Translations under genes and position numbers: made by a program
Notes under the pieces: model-generated
The model's input: the letters and a program-made list of their open reading frames with translations, nothing else
What the model was told of the DNA's origin: nothing
Database searches by the model: none
Shown here: positions 38,209 through 49,472 of the stretch, piece by piece
Numbering within the stretch: the stretch's first letter is position 1
How the letters are laid out: each line of letters starts with the position of its first letter
Source: Buttiauxella noackiae ATCC 51607
GTDB taxonomy: Bacteria; Pseudomonadota; Gammaproteobacteria; Enterobacterales; Enterobacteriaceae
DNA: 64,000 nucleotides
Direction of reading: 5' to 3'
Assembly (NCBI RefSeq): GCF_001654865.1
Contig: NZ_LXEO01000007.1
Location: forward strand, 62,001 to 126,000

Positions 38209-38658
38209 ATGTTGATTTGGCAAGATTTACACCATTCAGAATTGAGCGTGACCGATCTCTACACGCTTCTGGCATTGCGTAATGAAGTATTTGTCGTCGA
38301 GCAGAATTGCCCCTACCAGGACATTGATGGTGACGATTTAGTCGGTGAGAACCGCCATATTCTTGGCTGGCAGGGCGGTAAGCTGGTGGCCTACGCCCGC
38401 ATACTGAAAAGCGAAAGTGAGTTTGAACCGGTGGTGATTGGTCGTGTCATTGTCGATAAAAGCGTGCGCGGCGAAAAACTTGGCTACCAGCTGATGGAAC
38501 AGGCGATGGCTTCGTGCCAGCAGTTTTGGCCAGAAAAAACAGTCTATTTAGGCGCTCAGGCTCATTTGCAATCGTTCTATGCCCACTTCGGGTTTGCTCC
38601 AGTTACGGACGTATATGACGAAGACGGAATTCCCCACATAGGCATGGCGAATCGTTAA
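38209..38658 (+). CDS. elaA: GNAT-family acetyltransferase ElaA
   Basis: 149-residue GNAT acetyltransferase, substrate unknown. The acetyl-CoA-binding region is in IGRVIVDKSVRGEKLGYQLMEQAM (R/Q-x-x-G-x-G/A-like), with the N-terminal ElaA signature LTDLYTLLALRNEVFVVEQNCPYQDIDGDD. In E. coli elaA lies beside elaB as here, but next to rbn; here its upstream neighbour is a phosphoethanolamine transferase. Confidence 0.93.
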   Translation: MLIWQDLHHSELSVTDLYTLLALRNEVFVVEQNCPYQDIDGDDLVGENRHILGWQGGKLVAYARILKSESEFEPVVIGRVIVDKSVRGEKLGYQLMEQAMASCQQFWPEKTVYLGAQAHLQSFYAHFGFAPVTDVYDEDGIPHIGMANR

Positions 38659-38739
38659 TGACAGATTAATCGCCAGGTAAAAAGCATTAGCGTTGTCTAT
38701 AGTTAGCGGACGAGTATTTTTTAAACACGGAGAATAGTG

Positions 38740-39039
38740 ATGCAACCGTATGAATCTCGTCTTGATGATGATTTAACTCTGCTAAGTGAAACGTTAGAAG
38801 AAGTGCTGCGTTCTTCAGGCGACCCTGCTGACCAAAAATACATTGAGCTGAAAGCACGCGCAGAAGCTGCGCTCAGCGAAGTCAAAGCCCGGGTTAGTAG
38901 TGCGTCGGACAATTATTACTATCGTGCAAAAAAAGCCGTTTATCGCGCTGATGATTATGTGCGTGAAAAACCATGGCAAGGAATTGGGGTTGGGGCAGCA
39001 GCGGGTCTGGTGTTAGGGCTTTTATTAGCCAGACGCTAG
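38740..39039 (+). CDS. elaB: Ribosome-associated tail-anchored membrane protein ElaB
   Basis: DUF883-family protein of 99 residues, inner-membrane tail-anchored and ribosome-associated, induced in stationary phase in E. coli. The N-terminal part is acidic and helical (DDDLTLLSETLEEVLRSSGD); the C-terminal glycine/alanine helix GIGVGAAAGLVLGLLLARR is the anchor. I used the ATG at 38740 after GGAGAA; a GTG just before it is in frame. Confidence 0.95.
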   Translation: MQPYESRLDDDLTLLSETLEEVLRSSGDPADQKYIELKARAEAALSEVKARVSSASDNYYYRAKKAVYRADDYVREKPWQGIGVGAAAGLVLGLLLARR

Positions 39040-39162
39040 AGCCATATCGGCACATCGTCTCAAGGTGTGCCGATTAAAAGAAATCTTACCCATTGGGTGG
39101 GATTTTTTTTTGCCACCATGACCACGTATAATCACGAGTTTTTCAGGGAAGGTGAGGTAAAC

Positions 39163-40464
39163 GTGAATTCAGTTGTCGTCGCGCTGCAACAGTTACAGCT
39201 TGCATTGAACGCAGAATTTGCGGATGCGCCGGGTTTACAGCAATTATCTTGTGCTGTCACCCTGAGTGATGCCTCTGATGCACTCGCATGGCTGACTAGC
39301 CAACGTCTTTATCCCCAGTTTTACTGGCAACAGCGTAATGGCGATGACGAAATTGCCGCTCTCGGTGCGGTGCGCCAGTTCGATACGTTGGATGCGGCGA
39401 GGGTATTTATTGATGACTATGCGGACCAACCAGCTGTTCGCATTACTGGCGTGAATGCATTCTCACCCACCAGCAGTTTTTTATTTCTCCCACGCCTTGA
39501 ATGGCGGCGTATCGGTGGGGATGCTTTTCTCTTCCTTAATATTTATAGCGAAACCTCTCTGCAAAATGATGCGCGGGCCGCTCTTCAATTCCTCGAACAA
39601 ATTCTCCCTGCAAAACAATTGCCATTGCAGCGTTTAAATTGCGTTGGGGAGCAACATATTCCAACACAACCAGAATGGAATCATCTGGTTGACCTTGCCA
39701 CTACAGCAATTGAGCAGCATAAACTTGATAAAGTTGTACTGGCCAGAGCCACCGATCTGCAATTTACTACCGCGGTTTCCGCAGCCGGTTTTATGGCGGC
39801 CAGTCGCCGGGTGAACCTGAATTGCTATCATTTTCTGATGGTTTTTGATGGCAGTCATGCGTTCCTTGGTTCAAGCCCGGAACGCTTGTGGCGGCGCATT
39901 GATACCGCTTTACGTACCGAAGCGCTAGCCGGAACTGTCGCTAACCATCCCGACGATCATCGAGCCTGGTCTTTGGGGCAGTGGTTACTTAAAGACGATA
40001 AAAATCAACGAGAAAATATGCTGGTCGTTGAAGATATTTGCCAGCGTTTACAAAAAACGGTGGGGGCTATTGATGTATTGCCGCCGCAGGTGGTGCGTCT
40101 GAGAAAGGTGCAACATTTGCGCCGTTGCATCTGGACCGATCTGGCTCAACCTGATGATGCTGTATGCCTTGCAATGTTGCAGCCTACTGCCGCTGTAGCC
40201 GGGTTGCCGCGTGATGTGGCGCGTGGGTTTATCGCCAATAATGAACCGTTTGAGCGTGAATGGTATGCGGGTTCGGCGGGCTATATCTCGCAGCGGCAGA
40301 GTGAGTTCTGCGTTGCTTTACGCTCGGCAAAAGTCATCAATAATATGGTGCGTTTATACGCCGGAGCTGGAATTGTCGCTGGTTCTGATGCGGCGGAAGA
40401 ATGGCAGGAAATAGAAAATAAAGCCGCTGGGTTACGAACGTTGCTAACAACATCAACGTTCTGA
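39163..40464 (+). CDS. menF: Isochorismate synthase MenF
   Basis: Converts chorismate to isochorismate, the first committed step of menaquinone synthesis. It has 433 residues from a GTG at 39163 preceded by AGGGAAGGTGAGG; this start gives the E. coli-like N-terminus (MNSVVVALQQLQLAL), whereas the frame open from 39067 adds leader residues. The chorismate-binding motifs KVVLARAT, FLGSSPERLW, RTEALAGTVA, QPTAAVAGLPR and REWYAGSAGY are all present. Heads menFDHBCE, with a 156-base gap before menD. Confidence 0.95.
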   Translation: MNSVVVALQQLQLALNAEFADAPGLQQLSCAVTLSDASDALAWLTSQRLYPQFYWQQRNGDDEIAALGAVRQFDTLDAARVFIDDYADQPAVRITGVNAFSPTSSFLFLPRLEWRRIGGDAFLFLNIYSETSLQNDARAALQFLEQILPAKQLPLQRLNCVGEQHIPTQPEWNHLVDLATTAIEQHKLDKVVLARATDLQFTTAVSAAGFMAASRRVNLNCYHFLMVFDGSHAFLGSSPERLWRRIDTALRTEALAGTVANHPDDHRAWSLGQWLLKDDKNQRENMLVVEDICQRLQKTVGAIDVLPPQVVRLRKVQHLRRCIWTDLAQPDDAVCLAMLQPTAAVAGLPRDVARGFIANNEPFEREWYAGSAGYISQRQSEFCVALRSAKVINNMVRLYAGAGIVAGSDAAEEWQEIENKAAGLRTLLTTSTF

Positions 40465-40470
40465 TTGATG

Positions 40471-40550
40471 CCCAAAATAATTCGAACTGCATTTTTAAGT
40501 ATTTCGCGAAGCGAGCATTGCCAACAAAAATGCAGTTTGAAGGGTATTAC
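40471..40550. repeat. ERIC-like element between menF and menD
   Basis: AAAATAATTCGAACTGCA ... TGCAGTTTGAAGGGTAT, about 80 bases with ERIC-type ends in reverse orientation. The interior differs from the full ERIC. It separates menF from menD in the operon. Confidence 0.6.
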
Positions 40551-40620
40551 CGACCCATATCAAAATAACCGTTCCAGCAATAATTATAATGAGTCAGCAA
40601 AATTGACTCAGGACTAAATC

Positions 40621-42291
40621 ATGTCGATAAGCTCGTTTAACCGCCGTTGGGCTACGGTAATCCTTGAAGCGCTGACTCGCCACGGCGTGCGCCACGTCTG
40701 CATCGCTCCCGGTTCGCGTTCAACACCTCTGACCCTTGGGGCCGCTGAAAATCGGGCTTTTATTTGTCATACACATTTTGACGAACGTGGTTTAGGGCAT
40801 CTGGCATTAGGTCTGGCAAAAGCAAGCCAGGCTCCGGTCGCTATTATTGTGACTTCGGGTACAGCGGTCGCCAACCTCTACCCGGCCATTATTGAAGCCG
40901 GTTTGACGGGTGAAAAACTGGTGGTACTTACTGCCGATCGTCCACCGGAACTTATTGATTGCGGCGCCAATCAGGCGATTCGCCAGCCTGGGATTTTTAG
41001 CTCCCATCCTACTCAATCGATTAATTTACCTCGTCCAACACAGGATATTCCTGCGCGCTGGTTGGTTTCGACTATCGATAATGCGCTAGGTCAGCAGATG
41101 GCTGGTGCGGTTCACATCAATTGCCCATTCGCCGAGCCGCTGTATGGTGAACCTGATGAAACAGGCATGAGCTGGCAACAGGCATTGGGCGACTGGTGGC
41201 AAGGCGATAAACCCTGGTTACGCACGGGCCTGGCGCAGGAGGTGCTTAAACAGCGTGACTGGTTCTTCTGGCGGCAAAAACGCGGCGTTGTGGTTGCAGG
41301 GCGGTTGAATTCTGAAGAAGGAAAACAGGTCGCCGCATGGGCGAAAATGCTCGGCTGGCCGTTAATAGGCGATGTGTTATCGCAAACTGGTCAGCCGTTG
41401 CCATGTGCAGATTTATGGCTGAGCAACAGCCAGGCGGTAACCGAACTTGCCGAAGCGCAAATTATTATTCAGTTTGGCAGTAGCCTGACCGGAAAACGCG
41501 TCCTGCAATGGCAAACAACCTGTGAGCCTGAAGAGTATTGGCTGGTGGATAACCTGCCAGGCCGGCTTGATCCCGCGAATCATCGTGGCCGTCGCTTGTG
41601 TTGCGATATTACACAATGGCTGGAAGCTCACCCCGCTGAAAAGCGCGTGGCGTGGGATGAGAAATTAACTACGCTTGCAAAAATCGCCCAGCAGGCGGTG
41701 AAAAAGGGCACTCTTGAATTTGGCGAAGCCCAGGTTGCGGCGCGCCTTGCTGAATTGTTACCGGAAGCTGGGCAGTTGTTTGTCGGCAATAGCCTGATTG
41801 TTCGTCTGGTAGATGCTTTCGCACAATTGCCAGCTGGCTATCCGGTATTTAGCAATCGCGGTGCAAGCGGTATCGACGGCCTCCTTTCAACAGCTGCTGG
41901 CGTGCAACGAGCCACCGCCCGTTCGACGCTGGCGATTGTTGGCGATCTCTCGGCACTTTACGACATCAACTCACTGGCATTATTACGCCAGGTTTCCGCC
42001 CCTTTCGTTTTGCTTATCGTGAATAATAATGGCGGGCAAATATTCTCGCTGTTGCCAACGCCGGCAGACGAACGCGAACGCTTCTATACCATGCCGCAAA
42101 ACGTCACTTTTGCCCATGCAGCAGCGATGTTTAGCCTCTCCTACAACAATCCGACAAGCTGGGATGAGTTGCAGGAAGCAGTGACCCATGCCTGGCGTTC
42201 TCCTCATGCGACTATCATCGAACTCACCGTTGGTGAAACGGACGGTGCGCAAACCTTGCAGCATTTGCTGGCGCAGGTGAGTCAGGCATGA
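40621..42291 (+). CDS. menD: SEPHCHC synthase MenD
   Basis: ThDP-dependent enzyme joining 2-oxoglutarate and isochorismate to give SEPHCHC. It has 556 residues, equal to E. coli. The N-terminal pyrimidine domain includes the catalytic Glu region [15 protein letters not shown]; the C-terminal ThDP/metal motif is [15 protein letters not shown] ... [12 protein letters not shown]. The stop overlaps the menH start by four bases (ATGA). Confidence 0.98.
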   Translation: MSISSFNRRWATVILEALTRHGVRHVCIAPGSRSTPLTLGAAENRAFICHTHFDERGLGHLALGLAKASQAPVAIIVTSGTAVANLYPAIIEAGLTGEKLVVLTADRPPELIDCGANQAIRQPGIFSSHPTQSINLPRPTQDIPARWLVSTIDNALGQQMAGAVHINCPFAEPLYGEPDETGMSWQQALGDWWQGDKPWLRTGLAQEVLKQRDWFFWRQKRGVVVAGRLNSEEGKQVAAWAKMLGWPLIGDVLSQTGQPLPCADLWLSNSQAVTELAEAQIIIQFGSSLTGKRVLQWQTTCEPEEYWLVDNLPGRLDPANHRGRRLCCDITQWLEAHPAEKRVAWDEKLTTLAKIAQQAVKKGTLEFGEAQVAARLAELLPEAGQLFVGNSLIVRLVDAFAQLPAGYPVFSNRGASGIDGLLSTAAGVQRATARSTLAIVGDLSALYDINSLALLRQVSAPFVLLIVNNNGGQIFSLLPTPADERERFYTMPQNVTFAHAAAMFSLSYNNPTSWDELQEAVTHAWRSPHATIIELTVGETDGAQTLQHLLAQVSQA

Positions 42292-43070
42292 TTCTGGATG
42301 CTGTTTTTCATGAAGGCCGAGATGCCAACTTGCCGTGCCTGGTCTGGCTGCACGGCTTTTTAGGCAACCGGAAGGAGTGGGAATCTTTCAGTGAATATTT
42401 CATCGATTGGCCGCAACTCTTCATCGACTTGCCCGGGCATGGGAAATCAGCCGATATTACGGCTGAAGGCTTTGTACAAGTCGATAAATTACTGCGAAAA
42501 ACGCTTCTTAGTTACAACATCCTAAGATATTGGCTGATTGGCTACTCCCTTGGCGGACGAGTGGCGATGTACCATGCTTGTCAGGGTGAGAATACCGGTT
42601 TGCGTGGTTTGATTGTTGAGGGGAGCCATCCTGGACTTACGGATGAGAATGCTTGCCAGGACAGAAAAAGCAGCGACCAACAATGGGCGCAGCGGTTGCG
42701 TACACAACCGCTAAAAGTGGTGCTGGACGATTGGTATCATCAAGCTGTTTTTCAGTCGCTCAATGATCAGCAACGTGCTTCGCTTATTGCGCAACGCAGC
42801 CAGAATAATGCCCAGAGCCTTGCCGCAATGCTTGAGGCGACCTCTCTGGGTAACCAGCCAGATTTAAAGGCTATGCTCAAGCAATTGCCGTTGCCTTTTT
42901 ACTATCTTTGCGGTGAACGGGATGAAAAATTCCGCACCGTGGCAACTAGCCTGGAATTGTCACCGCACCTTATTACTGCCGCAGGCCATAATGCACATCG
43001 GGAAAACCCGATTGCTTTCACGGCCTGCCTGCTCAATTTATTGCGAAAACCTATCGAGGAAACACCATGA
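42288..43070 (+). CDS. menH: SHCHC synthase MenH
   Basis: Alpha/beta-hydrolase-fold lyase that eliminates pyruvate from SEPHCHC to give SHCHC. It has 260 residues. The oxyanion region WLHGFLGN, nucleophile elbow GYSLGGRVA and the His in [10 protein letters not shown] are intact. It overlaps menD and menB by four bases each (ATGA), indicating strict coupling. Confidence 0.97.
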   Translation: MILDAVFHEGRDANLPCLVWLHGFLGNRKEWESFSEYFIDWPQLFIDLPGHGKSADITAEGFVQVDKLLRKTLLSYNILRYWLIGYSLGGRVAMYHACQGENTGLRGLIVEGSHPGLTDENACQDRKSSDQQWAQRLRTQPLKVVLDDWYHQAVFQSLNDQQRASLIAQRSQNNAQSLAAMLEATSLGNQPDLKAMLKQLPLPFYYLCGERDEKFRTVATSLELSPHLITAAGHNAHRENPIAFTACLLNLLRKPIEETP

Positions 43071-43924
43071 TTTATCCAGATGAAGAAATGCTGTACGCGC
43101 CAGTTGAATGGCAGGATTGCTCGGAAGGTTACACCGATATTCGCTATCACAAATCAGCTGACGGTATCGCTAAAATCACGATTAACCGTCCTGAAGTGCG
43201 TAACGCATTCCGCCCGTTGACCGTAAAAGAGATGATTAACGCGCTGGCGGATGCCCGTTACGATGACAACATTGGCACCATTATCCTGACTGGCGAAGGC
43301 GAAAAAGCCTTCTGCGCAGGTGGCGATCAAAAAGTACGCGGCGATTACGGCGGCTACCAGGACGCAAGTGGCACCCATCACCTGAACGTGCTGGATTTCC
43401 AGCGTCAGATTCGCACCTGTCCAAAACCAGTGGTGGCGATGGTGGCCGGTTATTCCATCGGCGGTGGTCATGTGCTGCATATGATGTGCGATCTGACAAT
43501 TGCTGCCGAAAACGCAGTCTTCGGCCAGACAGGCCCGAAAGTCGGTTCGTTCGATGGCGGCTGGGGTGCTTCTTACATGGCGCGTATTGTCGGCCAGAAA
43601 AAAGCGCGTGAAATCTGGTTCCTGTGTCGCCAGTACGATGCGAAAGAAGCGCTGGATATGGGCCTGGTGAACACTGTTGTGCCGAATGCCGATCTGGAAA
43701 AAGAGACCGTGCGCTGGTGTCGTGAAATGCTGCAAAACAGCCCAATGGCGCTGCGTTGCCTGAAGGCTGCGCTGAATGCCGACTGCGATGGTCAGGCTGG
43801 TTTACAAGAACTGGCTGGCAACGCCACCATGCTGTTCTACATGACCGAAGAAGGTCAGGAAGGCCGCAATGCGTTCAACCAAAAACGCCAGCCGGACTTC
43901 AGCAAATTTAAACGGAATCCATAA
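43067..43924 (+). CDS. menB: 1,4-dihydroxy-2-naphthoyl-CoA synthase MenB
   Basis: Crotonase-superfamily enzyme closing the naphthoquinone ring from o-succinylbenzoyl-CoA. It has 285 residues, equal to E. coli. The oxyanion segments [12 protein letters not shown] and [20 protein letters not shown] and the bicarbonate-site region [14 protein letters not shown] are present. It overlaps menC by one base. Confidence 0.98.
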   Translation: MIYPDEEMLYAPVEWQDCSEGYTDIRYHKSADGIAKITINRPEVRNAFRPLTVKEMINALADARYDDNIGTIILTGEGEKAFCAGGDQKVRGDYGGYQDASGTHHLNVLDFQRQIRTCPKPVVAMVAGYSIGGGHVLHMMCDLTIAAENAVFGQTGPKVGSFDGGWGASYMARIVGQKKAREIWFLCRQYDAKEALDMGLVNTVVPNADLEKETVRWCREMLQNSPMALRCLKAALNADCDGQAGLQELAGNATMLFYMTEEGQEGRNAFNQKRQPDFSKFKRNP

Positions 43925-44889
43925 TGCGTTGTGCCAAATTATGGCGCTTTCAGGTGCCGATGGATGCAGGTGTGGTGCTGCGCGAGCGGCGCCTGAAAAC
44001 ACGCGATGGGCTCCTGGTGCGTCTGACAGACGGCAAAAAACAGGGCTTCGGTGAGATCTCGCCGTTGCCTGGTTTTAGCGTAGAAACTGTCGATGACGCC
44101 CTGAGCGCGGCACAAACCTGGCTGCAAGCCTGGCAAACGGGCGCAGAAATCGCTCTGCCAGAAATGCCGTCTGTGGCATTTGGCCTGAGTTGTGCGCTGG
44201 CCGAAATCAGCGGTGAATTGCCTCAGGCGGCGGATTACCGCGCGGCACCACTGTGCACCGGTGACCCGGACGAACTATTTGCCATGCTGGCTGCTATTCC
44301 TGGCGAGAAAATCGCTAAGGTGAAAGTGGGTTTGTATGAAGCGGTGCGTGATGGGATGGTGGTCAACTTGTTGCTCGAAGCGATGCCTGATTTGCGTCTG
44401 CGTCTTGATGCCAACCGTGGCTGGACACCGCTCAAAGCGCAGCAGTTCGCCAAATACGTCAACCCTGATTTCCGACCGCGCATCGCATTTATCGAAGAGC
44501 CGTGCAAAACCCGTGAGCAATCTCGCGAGTTTGCCCGTGAGACGGGGATTGCGATCGCCTGGGATGAAAGCCTGCGTGAGCCGGATTTTGAGTTTGTCGC
44601 CGAGCCTGGCTTAAATGCTGTGGTTATCAAGCCGACCTTGACCGGTAGTCTTGAGAAAGTGCGTCAACAGGTGGAACAGGCTCATGCTCTTGGATTGACG
44701 GCGGTTATCAGTTCTTCGATTGAATCGAGCCTCGGCTTAACACAACTGGCGCGAATTGCCGCGTGGCTGACGCCGCAAACGTTGCCAGGGCTTGATACGC
44801 TTTCGTTGATGCAGGCGCAATTGGTGCGCGAATGGCCAGGCAGTACACTACCGTGCTGGCCGCTGGAATCTCTTGAGCAAGTGTTATGA
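43924..44889 (+). CDS. menC: o-Succinylbenzoate synthase MenC
   Basis: Enolase-superfamily dehydratase converting SHCHC to o-succinylbenzoate. It has 321 residues. The catalytic lysines lie in KVKVGLYE and VIKPTLTG; metal ligands are in [14 protein letters not shown] and AWDESL. It overlaps menE by four bases. Confidence 0.97.
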   Translation: MRCAKLWRFQVPMDAGVVLRERRLKTRDGLLVRLTDGKKQGFGEISPLPGFSVETVDDALSAAQTWLQAWQTGAEIALPEMPSVAFGLSCALAEISGELPQAADYRAAPLCTGDPDELFAMLAAIPGEKIAKVKVGLYEAVRDGMVVNLLLEAMPDLRLRLDANRGWTPLKAQQFAKYVNPDFRPRIAFIEEPCKTREQSREFARETGIAIAWDESLREPDFEFVAEPGLNAVVIKPTLTGSLEKVRQQVEQAHALGLTAVISSSIESSLGLTQLARIAAWLTPQTLPGLDTLSLMQAQLVREWPGSTLPCWPLESLEQVL

Positions 44890-46250
44890 GTTTTCAAGAT
44901 TTCCCCTGGCAGCATTGGGCACAAATTCGTGGTGACCAACCGGCACTCACGTTAGGCCATGAAAGCCTGAACTGGCGCGAGCTATGCCAGCGCGTTGATG
45001 CGTTGGCAGGCGGCTTCCGTCAGCAGGGGGTGCTTGAAGGGCAAGGCGTTGTGTTGCGTGCGAAAAACAGCCCAGAAATAGTTTTCGCACTGCTTGCGTT
45101 GCTGCAATGTGGGGCGCGTGTATTGCCGCTAAATCCCCAGTTGCCTGAATCTGTGCTCGAACAGTTACTCCCGGATCTGACTATCAGCCATGCATTGACC
45201 TTTGATGCGCCGCTTACCGTTGCCGATATCAACCCGTTAACTCTGCTGGAAAGCGAACGTTTCCAGGTTGAGTGGCAGCCTGCAAGGTTTGCATCAATGA
45301 CGCTGACTTCCGGTTCTACGGGGTTACCCAAAGCGGCAGTTCATACCAGTGGTGCCCATCTTGCCAGTGCCTCAGGTGTGTTGGCGGTGATGAACTACGG
45401 TGCGAATGACCGCTGGTTGTTATCACTGCCTCTGTTCCATGTCTCCGGCCAGGGCATTTTGTGGCGTTGGCTGTTGGCGGGTGGATGCATGGTAGTGCGT
45501 GATTTACATCCTTTGAGCGATGCGCTGGAAGGCTGCACGCATGCATCGCTGGTGCCGACTCAGCTGTGGCGAATGCTTGAGCAATCTCCACCGCAAGCAT
45601 TGCGTGAAGTGTTATTGGGTGGTGCTGCAATTCCCGTTGAACTCACGCAAGCGGCGCAGGAAAAAGGCATCAATTGCTGGTGTGGTTACGGGTTAACGGA
45701 GTTGGCTTCGACGGTGTGCGCCAAACGTGCTGATGGGTTGCCTGATGTGGGTGAAGCTCTGCCGGGCCGCGAAGTGAAAATCGTTGATCAGGAAGTGTGG
45801 ATTCGGGCCGATAGTCTGGCATCAGGCTACTGGAAAGCGGGTGTTGTCGTACCGCTGGTTAATTCCGAGGGCTGGTTTGCCACCCGCGATCGCGGTGTTC
45901 TGAATGGGCAACGTCTAACGTTGATTGGCCGCCTCGATAATCTGTTTTTCAGCGGAGGGGAAGGGATCCAGCCGGAAGAAGTTGAGCACGTGATCGCCGC
46001 TCATCCCGCGGTGAAACAGGTTTATGTCGTGCCAATCGATGATGTTGAATTTGGCCAGCGCCCGGTGGCGGTGGTTGAAGCCGACGAGGAATTTGACCTG
46101 TCGCTACTTTCAGAGTGGTTGCCGGGAAAAGTAGCCCGTTTTCAGCAGCCGGTACGTTGGTTGCGCCTGCCTGATGAGCTCAGGCAGGGCGGGATTAAGA
46201 TTTCGCGGATGCAGTTAACGTTATGGGTAAAGCAGGTGGCTAAAATTTAA
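44886..46250 (+). CDS. menE: o-Succinylbenzoate-CoA ligase MenE
   Basis: AMP-forming ligase making o-succinylbenzoyl-CoA for MenB. It has 454 residues. The P-loop [17 protein letters not shown], the adenine region GYGLTELAS, the motif TRDRG and the hinge [20 protein letters not shown] are intact. Last gene of the men operon; convergent with tctA across a REP element. Confidence 0.97.
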   Translation: MSFQDFPWQHWAQIRGDQPALTLGHESLNWRELCQRVDALAGGFRQQGVLEGQGVVLRAKNSPEIVFALLALLQCGARVLPLNPQLPESVLEQLLPDLTISHALTFDAPLTVADINPLTLLESERFQVEWQPARFASMTLTSGSTGLPKAAVHTSGAHLASASGVLAVMNYGANDRWLLSLPLFHVSGQGILWRWLLAGGCMVVRDLHPLSDALEGCTHASLVPTQLWRMLEQSPPQALREVLLGGAAIPVELTQAAQEKGINCWCGYGLTELASTVCAKRADGLPDVGEALPGREVKIVDQEVWIRADSLASGYWKAGVVVPLVNSEGWFATRDRGVLNGQRLTLIGRLDNLFFSGGEGIQPEEVEHVIAAHPAVKQVYVVPIDDVEFGQRPVAVVEADEEFDLSLLSEWLPGKVARFQQPVRWLRLPDELRQGGIKISRMQLTLWVKQVAKI

Positions 46251-46267
46251 TGCCACCGGCTCGTTTT

Positions 46268-46303
46268 AGGGTCGGATGTCGCTTGCGCTAATCCGACTAC
46301 ATG
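46268..46303. repeat. REP palindrome between menE and tctA
   Basis: GGTCGGATGTCGCTTGCGCTAATCCGACTAC, the reverse-oriented counterpart of the copy at 9335-9366. No T-rich terminator hairpin is evident here, so the REP may be the only structure between these convergent genes. Confidence 0.75.
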
Positions 46304-47814
46304 CCCGATTCTAAGGCTGATTTATTCCGCTGCCGGCGAATCATGCGCAGAACCGGTGGTACGATAATCACCGTTACGGCCATAATCAGCAGACCTTTCG
46401 CTACACCACTCTCCCACAGAATGCTCAACCCGCCGTTGCTGATTGACAGCGCGCGGCGCAGGTTTTGCTCCAACATTTCACCCAGGACGAAACCCAGAAT
46501 TAATGGTGACATTGGGAAGTGCATTTTGCGCAGGATATAACCCAGTACACCCAGCCCGACCATCAATAGCAAATCGAAGGTCGTACTATGTACTGCGTAA
46601 ACGCCAACCGCAGAAACCGCGGCAATGGCTGGCACCAGGAACCACAACGGAATGCTCAACATCTTGGTAAAGAAGCCGATTAATGGGATGTTCATGATAA
46701 GCAGCATCACGTTGGCAATCAGCAGCGAAGCAATCAAACCCCAAACAATATCCGGCTGCTCGGTAAACATCGCAGGCCCAGGCGTAATGTTATAGAGCGT
46801 TAGCGCGCCCATCATCACCGCCGTGGTGCCAGAACCCGGCACGCCGAGCGTTAACATTGGGATAAACGAGCCGCAGGCAGAGGCGTTATTTGCCGCTTCC
46901 GGTGCTGCAACGCCACGAATATCACCTTTACCAAACGTGTCGCTATTACCGCTTATCTTCTTCTCGGTCATATATGCAATGGCACTGGCGATGGTGGCAC
47001 CCGCACCCGGCAAAATCCCGACAAAGAAACCGATAACGGATGAGCGTAAAGCGGCTCCGGTACAGTGCGCGGCCTCCTTCATGCTAAACATCATGCGCCC
47101 GGTTTTACGCACCAATACTTGTCCGCTGCTGGTGCTTTCCAGCATTAACAGAATTTCTGAAACTGAGAACAGACCAATTACAACCACAATAAATTGCACA
47201 CCGTCGGAGAGGTGAACGCTATCGAATGTGAAGCGATATACCCCGGTGTTGGCATCCACTCCGACGGTGGCAAGACCCAGACCAATCAGTGCTGCAAGAA
47301 ACGACTTCAGCGGATTTTGCGCCATCATGCTACCGAGGCAGGCAATGGCAAAGACCATCAATGCAAAGTATTCAGCAGGTCCAAACGCTAGCGACCATTG
47401 CGCCAGTGCGGGTGCAAAAAGAATGATGCCAATAATTGCCAGTAGGGAGCCAATAAACGAACTTACGGCGGAAATAGATAACGCCACGCCACCACGACCC
47501 TGCTTCGCCATCGGATAACCATCGAGTGCGGTCATAATGGCGGCCGCATCCCCCGGAACGTTAAGCAGTATCGATGAGATGCGTCCTCCGTATTCACAAC
47601 CGATATAAACCGTTGCCAGCAGAATTAATGCTGACTCCGGCGGTAATTTAAGTGCGAAGGCCAGCGGCAGTAAAATCGCCACGCCATTAATCGGGCCGAG
47701 GCCAGGCAGCAGCCCAACAATGGTGCCGACAAAGCAACCAATCAGGGCGATCATTAGGTTTTCCGGCGTCAGAGCAACGGCAAAACCTTGCGAGAGATAG
47801 AACCAGGTATCCAT
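46297..47814 (-). CDS. tctA: Tripartite tricarboxylate transporter large membrane subunit TctA
   Basis: Large permease subunit of the TctCBA system for citrate and other tricarboxylates. It has 505 residues with about eleven or twelve helices; the repeat signatures [17 protein letters not shown] (near residue 40) and [14 protein letters not shown]-like ([13 protein letters not shown]) mark the two halves. I chose the ATG at 47814 ([13 protein letters not shown]), preceded by GGAGTACTT, matching the Salmonella start. Last gene of tctCBA, about 93 bases after tctB, with a possible ERIC remnant in the gap. Confidence 0.95.
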   Translation of the reverse strand: MDTWFYLSQGFAVALTPENLMIALIGCFVGTIVGLLPGLGPINGVAILLPLAFALKLPPESALILLATVYIGCEYGGRISSILLNVPGDAAAIMTALDGYPMAKQGRGGVALSISAVSSFIGSLLAIIGIILFAPALAQWSLAFGPAEYFALMVFAIACLGSMMAQNPLKSFLAALIGLGLATVGVDANTGVYRFTFDSVHLSDGVQFIVVVIGLFSVSEILLMLESTSSGQVLVRKTGRMMFSMKEAAHCTGAALRSSVIGFFVGILPGAGATIASAIAYMTEKKISGNSDTFGKGDIRGVAAPEAANNASACGSFIPMLTLGVPGSGTTAVMMGALTLYNITPGPAMFTEQPDIVWGLIASLLIANVMLLIMNIPLIGFFTKMLSIPLWFLVPAIAAVSAVGVYAVHSTTFDLLLMVGLGVLGYILRKMHFPMSPLILGFVLGEMLEQNLRRALSISNGGLSILWESGVAKGLLIMAVTVIIVPPVLRMIRRQRNKSALESGM

Positions 47815-47819
47815 AAGTA

Positions 47820-47890
47820 CTCCGTTCACCCCGCCAGCTTTCAAGTTGCAGATGCGTAAGTTTGCCGCCTGCCTACACCTCGAAAACTAA
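47820..47890. repeat. Possible ERIC remnant between tctB and tctA
   Basis: AGCTTTCAAGTTGCAGATG and TTGCCGCCTGCCTACACCTCGAA resemble parts of the ERIC at 57771-57897 (TTGCCGCCTACCCACAACTCGAA). The termini are degraded. Confidence 0.45.
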
Positions 47891-47907
47891 AGGGGCTAGA
47901 TCATAGG

Positions 47908-48342
47908 TCAACTCAGCCAAACACCGAGAGGAAGGGTCACATCCAACAGACGGTCAAAGGAGTAGAACAACACGCCCCCCATCACCACCCCGGAAATTAA
48001 TGCTGCCGGAATTGTCGCGCCAAACAGCAAACCGAAACAGGCGGTGAGGAGCGTCGTTGCGAGAGGAAAACCGAGCCATTCGAATGCCCATGCGTACAGT
48101 GCAAGGGTTGCGACCATAATCAGTAAGCGTTGCAGCGTCTGGCGGTGCGGCCACTCCACCACGTCGGGATGACGCAGTATCAACAACACCGCGCACATCA
48201 ACATCAGACCGATAATGGTTAAAGGAAACGGGCGCGGCCCGACTGGTTCATAACTGTATTCGCTCTGAATTTGCCAGCCGATAAACAGGCCACCAATACA
48301 CAGAACAATCCAGATCCCGGCAAAAATACGATCGCTCATCAT
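47908..48342 (-). CDS. tctB: Tripartite tricarboxylate transporter small membrane subunit TctB
   Basis: Small four-helix membrane subunit (144 residues; 143 from the second Met) of the TctCBA transporter. Hydrophobic spans are near 6-26, 37-56, 72-97 and 103-134, with the family's central DUF1468-like region. It lies 9 bases after tctC. Confidence 0.93.
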   Translation of the reverse strand: MMSDRIFAGIWIVLCIGGLFIGWQIQSEYSYEPVGPRPFPLTIIGLMLMCAVLLILRHPDVVEWPHRQTLQRLLIMVATLALYAWAFEWLGFPLATTLLTACFGLLFGATIPAALISGVVMGGVLFYSFDRLLDVTLPLGVWLS

Positions 48343-48351
48343 CGCCTCCTG

Positions 48352-49332
48352 TTACTTAGCAAGGCCAAATGCTTTGGCTTGCTCGCGATAATCAGTGACC
48401 TGTTTCTTCACATAATTATCCAGCTCTTTGCCAGTCATGTTGAATTCGAACAGGCCACGCAGATCACGCTGCTTTTTAAAATCGTCGGTTTGTTGGAGTT
48501 TGTTGAAGGTTTCGACCCACCAATGGTATTCCGCATCGCTCACTTTCGGGCCGACGTAGAAGCCGCGGATTATCGGCCACACCAGATCATAACCTTGCTC
48601 TTTTGCGGTAGGGATTTGTGCCAGTTCACCAGGTAAACGTTCGTTAGCAAACACTGCCAATACACGCAGTTTGTCACCGCTGATATAAGGCACCATTTCG
48701 CTAAGATCGCCTGAAACTACCTGAACGTGATTACCCATCAGCGCCGTTACCGGTTCGCCACCACCTTCAAAAGCGACGTAACGCATTTTGTGTGGATCGA
48801 CGTTAGCTTTTTGCGCAAGCAAGGCAGTCTTCATCCAGTCCTGGCTGCCGATGGATGCGCCAGCACCAATCACCACGCTATTAGGATCTTTTTCCATCGC
48901 CGCTAACAGTGATTTCAGATCCTTCCACGGTGAATCAGCACGCACGGCAATCATGCCGTAATCGGTGCCAACACTTGCCAGCCAGCGCACATCATCCACG
49001 CCATAACGACCAAATTTACCTTGCGATAGGTTCAGCAAAGATCCACCGGAGAAGGCGACAACAGTGCCTGCTTCCGCAGGGCGCTGAGCAACAATTGCGT
49101 TGTAAGCCACAGCGCCGACGCCGCCTGGCATGTAGGTAACGCGCATTGGTTTTTCAAGTACGCCCGTTTCTTGCAGGCTGACCTGAATCAATTTGCACGT
49201 CAGGTCAAAACCACCGCCAGGTTTGGCCGGGGCGATACACTCGGTGCGGGAGGGGACTTCTGCTGCCAGAGTACTGAAAGCGGTTAATAAAAAAGCTGAA
49301 GCAATAAAACCAGAGAGTAGGGTACGTTTCAT
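48352..49332 (-). CDS. tctC: Tricarboxylate-binding periplasmic protein TctC
   Basis: Periplasmic substrate-binding protein (Bug/TctC family) of the TctCBA transporter. It has 326 residues with a signal peptide of about 23 residues (SGFIASAFLLTAFSTLA). Bug-family features are present: PAKPGGGFDLTCKL near the N-terminus and GAGASIGSQDW in the ligand loop. First gene of tctCBA, divergent from tctD, with a possible CRP site in between. Confidence 0.95.
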   Translation of the reverse strand: MKRTLLSGFIASAFLLTAFSTLAAEVPSRTECIAPAKPGGGFDLTCKLIQVSLQETGVLEKPMRVTYMPGGVGAVAYNAIVAQRPAEAGTVVAFSGGSLLNLSQGKFGRYGVDDVRWLASVGTDYGMIAVRADSPWKDLKSLLAAMEKDPNSVVIGAGASIGSQDWMKTALLAQKANVDPHKMRYVAFEGGGEPVTALMGNHVQVVSGDLSEMVPYISGDKLRVLAVFANERLPGELAQIPTAKEQGYDLVWPIIRGFYVGPKVSDAEYHWWVETFNKLQQTDDFKKQRDLRGLFEFNMTGKELDNYVKKQVTDYREQAKAFGLAK

Positions 49333-49378
49333 TTTTTATTCATCCTCACGTCAAAAAGGCGGTAGATGTTTCGCATTA

Positions 49379-49394
49379 TGTGAAGCGCATTACA
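49379..49394. promoter_or_regulatory. Possible CRP site between tctC and tctD
   Basis: TGTGA-AGCGCA-TTACA matches the CRP consensus at nine of ten conserved positions, in the 140-base divergent region. Catabolite control of a carbon-source transporter is plausible. Confidence 0.5.
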
Positions 49395-49472
49395 GCTGCT
49401 TCGTTGCGTGATTGTTAAAGCAATAACCTTTCATTTACCTTTCAGGACGGCAGAAACTTTACAGGATGTGAT

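Noticed and set aside
43154-43735. 193-residue frame antisense to menB
   Set aside because: It lies opposite strongly conserved menB; His/Thr-rich nonsense composition.
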